A stretch of 64,000 bases of DNA from Salvelinus alpinus (Eukaryota > Chordata > Actinopteri > Salmoniformes > Salmonidae): contig NC_092110.1 of the NCBI RefSeq assembly GCF_045679555.1, forward strand, positions 4,169,390 to 4,233,389, in the 5' to 3' direction. The notes beneath the pieces are model-generated. The model was not told the DNA's origin. It saw only the letters and a program-made list of their open reading frames with translations, and did not search any database. A program made the position numbers and the translations under genes. Positions 59,322 through 64,000 of this stretch are shown piece after piece; the first letter of the stretch is position 1; every line of letters starts with the position of its first letter.

Positions 59322-60837
59322 TACTGAACAAAAATATAAAACACAACATGCAACAATTTTTAAGATTTGACTGAGTTACTGTTCATATAAGGAAATCAGT
59401 TAATTTAAATAAATTAGGCCTTAATCTACAGATTTCACATGACTGGGAATACAGATCGTCACCGATCTCTCAGGAACTTTCATTACGCATACCTGTCCCC
59501 TACTCCCACTGATTACTATTTGTATATATATATGTGCCCTTTGGTTCCTTTGGGCTGTCGATTATTGTTACTATGTCCGTTGGTGCGTGTGAGTACCTGT
59601 GCTGTGCGTTTTGGGCTTTCGTGCCCTTGTGGACTGCGCAGATGATTACGGGTCTCGTCCCGTGTGATAATCATTGTGCGCGTGTGTTTTTTATTCGAGG
59701 TACTCCTCGCTCTTTTGTTTGGGTTTCAACCCTGTGTTTTTGTTACGTGTTTGTTTGGTCTTCGTCCCCGTGCCTTTACATAGCATGCCGTAATTTGGGG
59801 TATAATTAAAAAAACTTTTTCCGCATTCCTGCGTCTGTCTCCGGAATCTCTCCATACCAATGTGACACAGATATGCATCTGCTGGTCACAGGTAACTTTT
59901 TAAAGATAAGGGCATGGATCAGAAAACTAGTCAGTATCTTATGTGACCACTATTTGCCTCATGCAGCGTGACACATTTCCTTCACATAGAGTTGACCAGG
60001 CTCTTGATTGTGGCCTGTGGAATGTTGTCCAACTCCTCTTCCATGGCTGTGCAAAGTTGCTGGATATTGGCGGGAACTGAATCACGCTGTCGTACACGTA
60101 GATCCAGAGCATCCCAAACATGCTCAATGGGTGACATGTCTGGTGAGTATGCAGGCCATGGAAGAACTGGGACATTTTCAACCTCCAGGAATTGTGTTCA
60201 GATCCTTGCGACATGGGACCGAGCATTATCATGCCTAAACGTGAGGTGATGGCAGAGGATGACTGGCACGACAATGGACCTCAGGCTCTCGTCACAGTAT
60301 CTCTGTGCATTCAAATTGCCATCGATAAAATTCAATTGTGTTCATTCTCCGTAGCTTACGCCTGCCACTACCATAACCCCACGCCACCATGGTGCACTGT
60401 TCATAACGTTGACATCAGCAAACCGCTCAACCACACATGTGGTCTACGGTTGTGAGGCTGGTTGGACGTACTGCCAAAATCTCTAAAACAACGTTGGAGG
60501 CAGCTTATAGTAGAGAAATGAACATACAATTATTTCAGTCAGCATGGCAATTGCACGATCCCTCAAAACTTGAGACATCTGTAGCATTCTGTTGTGTGAC
60601 AAAACAGCACATTTTAGAGTGTCCTTTTATTGGCCCCAGCACGAGGTGCACCTGTGTAATGATCGCGCCGTTTAATCAGCTTCTTGATATGCCAGACCTA
60701 TCAGGTGGATGTATCATCTTGGCAAAGGAGAAATGCTCAATAACAGGGATGAAATACACATTTGTGCACAACATTTCTGGGATCTTTTATTTCAGTTCAC
60801 AAAACATGGGACCAACACTTTATATTTTTGTTCAGTG
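59322..60837 (-). mobile_element. Tc1-like transposon (GAACAAAAATATA family), with nested LTR
   Basis: TA on both sides; ends TACTGAACAAAAATATAAAA and TATATTTTTGTTCAGTG. Minus-strand transposase remnants span 59939-60274 and on to about 60650 (FHGLHTHQTCHPLSMFG in a shifted frame), with several frame changes. Same family as 51477-52797. A solo LTR is inserted at 59457-59867. Confidence 0.88.
59457..59867 (+). mobile_element. Solo LTR (fossil) inside the Tc1 copy
   Basis: A 411-bp insert with short inverted ends of the TGTCAC...GTGACA type, flanked by the 5-bp repeat CAGAT (59452-59456 and 59868-59872). It carries a late GTATAATTAAAAAAAC signal near 59800 and no coding region, as expected for an LTR left after recombination. 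Removing it restores the sequence seen in the sister Tc1 copy. The family looks Gypsy-like, not proven. It is younger than the Tc1 copy. Confidence 0.75.
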
Positions 60838-62262
60838 TACTGTCTGTACCTGGGTGTGATTGCAATATGGGTTAGTTTAATGGTGAAAAAGCCCTCCATT
60901 CCTCTGACTGACTTCCTGACTGTAGACATGTCGAGGACACAATAGAAGGGAAACTTCGCACGTCTTTGTAGTTCTGTACACCATGATACCCCCAGCGCAA
61001 CTACATGGTGATAGACTGCAAAGTCAGGCAATAAGAACTGCTACTCATTCATAGACTGGTTTCTGTTACAGTTTCCGTGTATGTGTACTGTACACCAATG
61101 GCTATGCTTTTCTTACTTACACCAAGGGCTATGTTATTACTGCAGTAACTGCAGTGTTACTACAAAGGTATAAGAGCAGCTTCATGTCTAGTGTTACCAG
61201 ATGAAATAACTAAAGGGCTGACCTAGTCATTTGTCTCACACAACGTCCTCCTACACAACTGCACATTGTCTTGGAAGTATATATATCTGTGTACTATATG
61301 ACAGACTAGGGTTTGTGTTTGCAAAGCTATAGACACAACAATCGTTTTTCCACACATGAAGAAATCAACGGAGATTCCCGGAGAGATGTGAGGTAGCATT
61401 CTAGTTCACAGACGTCAGGATCAGAAGATCCTGAACTGTGATCCAGAAAGCTGCTTTCAGGCTGGAAATGAACCCTTAAACTGCTTCAACACACAGATTA
61501 AGAGAGCAGAACCACGTGTAGCAATGTGGCAATAGAATTCATTAGCTCAGATCTTTGCCATTATGCCCGACAATGGCTGTGTATTTTATTACTGACCCGG
61601 GGGTCACCCCCCCCCCCCCCTCACAGCGGGTCACAAATCCAGAAAGACACCACCTGGTCCCCATTGTATTAGGTCCTTTTAGGAGACAATTACGAATATT
61701 ACAGGGTCAGTCATGAATATATAAACATAGTTCGCAATGAATCCACAAGTGGCATTCTTAAAACGGCCTCCTGAGGAGCTTGGTTAAATGGCTTTAAAAA
61801 TAACTTGAAAAGCTTTTAATCATCTGAAAAGGAGTTTCCATTCCGACATTTTACCATGTAAATGTAAAGCATTCAAGTATGCGATTAATCGGGGGGGAAA
61901 AATAAATCCATACCCAATTCTATAGATCTATAGAATTACAACAGTCTACAACAAAGAAGGTGATTAGAAAAGTGTTATTCTGGTGTGTTTTAAGGGTAAC
62001 TTAACCACTGATAACACATGGGATGGGGGGTGGGGCCTAGTAGTGAACCTTCTCCCAGTTCAGCCGGTTCAGTTATTCAATCACCACAATCAAAACTTCC
62101 CAGCTGCAAACTATATGTCAGAACATGTATAATGTATGTATAACTATTCAAATCTATAATAGATGTGTGATCGTGTACATACACATGCAATGTATTGTAT
62201 AAGCATGTAGCTTATCTAAACAGAAAAAAAACTGACTAAACACAAGTGATATAACATGTACA
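60838..62262. other. Unassigned DNA, dnmt3a upstream or intron
   Basis: About 1.4 kb with no exon or classified repeat that I can support. A C tract lies at 61607-61620. Confidence 0.4.
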
Positions 62263-63581
62263 GTAAGAAATAACTCTTACTGCCACTGCTGTTAAACAGA
62301 AATAACTAACTCTTACTGCCACTGCTGTTAAACAGAAATAACTAACTCTTACTGCCACTGCTGTTAAACAGAAATAACTAACTCTTACTGCCACTGCTGT
62401 TAAACAGAAATAACTAACTCTTACTGCCACTGCATGTTAAACAGAAATAACTAACTCTTACCGCCACTGCGTGTTAAACAGAAATAACTAACTCTTACCA
62501 CCACTGCGTGTTAAACAGAAATAACTAACTCTTACTGCCACTGCGTGTTAAACAGAAATAACTAACTCTTACTGCCACTGCGTGTTAAACAGAAATAACT
62601 AACTCTTACTGCCACTGCGTGTTAAACAGAAATAACTAACTCTTACTGCCACTGTGTGTTAAACAGAAATAACTAACTCTTACTGCCACTGCGTGTTAAA
62701 CAGAAATAACTAACTCTTACTGCCACTGCGTGTTAAACAGAAATAACTAACTCTTACTGCCACTGCTGTTAAACACAAATAACTAACTCTTACTGCCACT
62801 GCGTGTTAAACAGAAATAACTAACTCTTACTGCCACTGCGTGTTAAACAGAAATAACTAACTCTTACTGCCACTGCGTGTTAAACAGAAATAACTAACTC
62901 TTACCACCACTGCGTGTTAAACAGAAATAACTAACTCTTACTGCCACTGCGTGTTAAACAGAAATAACTAACTCTTACTGCCACTGCGTGTTAAACAGAA
63001 ATAACTAACTCTTACTGCCACTGCGTGTTAAACAGAAATAACTAACTCTTACTGCCACTGTGTGTTAAACAGAAATAACTAACTCTTACTGCCACTGCGT
63101 GTTAAACAGAAATAACTAACTCTTACTGCCACTGCGTGTTAAACAGAAATAACTAACTCTTACTGCCACTGCTGTTAAACAGAAATAACTAACTCTTACT
63201 GCCACTGCGTGTTAAACAGAAATAACTAACTCTTACTGCCACTGCGTGTTAAACAGAAATAACTAACTCTTACTGCCACGGCGTGTTAAACAGAAATAAC
63301 TAACTCTTACTGCCACTGTGTGTTAAACAGAAATAACTAACTCTTACTGCCACTGCGTGTTAAACAGAAATAACTAACTCTTACTGCCACTGCGTGTTAA
63401 ACAGAAATAACTAACTCTTACTGCCACTGCTGTTAAACATAAATAACTAACTCTTACTGCCACTGCTGTTAAACAGAAATAACTAACTCTTACTGCCACT
63501 GCGTGTTAAACAGAAATAACTAACTCTTACTGCCACTGCTGTTAAAACAGAAATAACTCTTAGTGCCACTGCTGTGAAACA
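62263..63581. repeat. 36/37-bp minisatellite, about 35 copies
   Basis: Unit: TTAAACAGAAATAACTAACT then CTTACTGCCACTGCGTG (37 bp) or ...CACTGCTG (36 bp). The long form fills the middle, and the short form is at both ends and in a few inner places. Few other changes, so the array has been kept alike by recent duplication. No spacers, so it is not a CRISPR-like array. Confidence 0.95.
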
Positions 63582-64000
63582 GGAAACACCTTCTGCACAA
63601 ACACCGCTCTGGATCACGTTCTTCCCGTCTCAAAAAACTTTTTTCAAGCATGAGCACTTTTTCCTCAGCACTTCTGCAAATCACTGTGCTCTCACTTTCC
63701 TTTTTTTTAAGTGACGGTTTCCCTTTAAGCTGCTGAGGGAGAGCAGATGGTCTCTCGTGGAAATACCTTAAATCAGCATATTCCCCTCGCTGTACACGGG
63801 CTAATCTCTCATGCACACTAACCACCACCATGTTATCGAACAAATAATGCAATGCACATACCCATACACGCCAACACACGACCCTTTTAATCCAATGTAG
63901 GGCTGCAATTTTTTACCCCCCACTCGGGGTAGAGGAGATCGCTCAAAAAAAAGAAGAGAAAGAAGCATGAACATTTCTTTGTCTGGGAATTCAGGGTCAG
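63582..64000. other. Right edge, nothing recognised
   Basis: A minus-strand open frame of 119 codons (63520-63879) runs partly into the minisatellite and resembles no protein I know. I would not call it a gene. Confidence 0.35.

Noticed and set aside
62263-63581. CRISPR-like repeat array
   Set aside because: Units are directly adjacent without unique spacers and the genome is vertebrate; it is a minisatellite.
63520-63879. 119-codon minus-strand gene
   Set aside because: Part of it lies in the minisatellite, no similarity is recognised, and there is no splice or promoter support.

Overview
The window looks like euchromatin from a salmonid fish (trout, salmon or char type). It holds vertebrate intron-exon genes, several Tc1/mariner families (ends such as CAGTGCCTTCGGAAAG, CACTGAACAAAAATA and CACAGTGTACAAAACAT), tRNA-derived SINEs with the tail GACTTGCCTAGTTAAATAAAGG, and long CA/GT tracts. 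The species, and which duplicated copy of the region this is, cannot be told from the window alone.

Four host protein genes and one tRNA gene are supported. On the plus strand, the last coding exon of an otoferlin-type ferlin lies at 3185-3365; the rest of that gene is to the left of the window. A tRNA-Ala(AGC) lies at 4359-4431 on the minus strand. Three genes then follow head-to-tail on the minus strand. mapre3 (EB3, microtubule plus-end binding) has six coding exons at 6815-12536. dpysl5 (CRMP5) has 13 coding exons at 19131-31383. dnmt3a (de novo DNA methyltransferase) has 17 coding exons at 37570-50584 and continues to the right. Every exon was placed by protein similarity, GT/AG sites and phase. 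The reading frames close: 262 aa for mapre3 (277 aa with a downstream donor), 561 aa for dpysl5, and 712 aa of dnmt3a within the window. In human, OTOF, MAPRE3, DPYSL5 and DNMT3A all lie on 2p23.3, so this is a conserved neighbourhood.

Most of the remaining sequence is transposon debris and simple repeats. An LTR-type element with a 39-copy 27-bp internal array starts the window (1-2450). Tc1-like copies lie at 7356-8187, 10177-11888, 22329-23826, 27373-27753, 47558-48079, 49085-50311, 51477-52797, 55157-56566 and 59322-60837. A foldback Tc1-like element lies at 46702-47547. There are hAT-type elements, pogo-type and Harbinger-like MITEs, an L2-like LINE split by two DNA transposons (56701-59223), tRNA- and 5S-derived SINEs, and a solo LTR inside a Tc1 copy. 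The right end carries a roughly 35-copy 36/37-bp minisatellite (62263-63581).

I see no operon-like or undescribed gene system. The most unusual signals are where repeats meet splice sites. The dnmt3a acceptor at 50584 is repeated in a 42-bp tandem array. Fragments of dpysl5 exon 8 and the dnmt3a PWWP exon are duplicated beside the originals. A conserved 45-nt alternative donor lies in mapre3. Several exons are hemmed in by transposons within about 20-60 bp.
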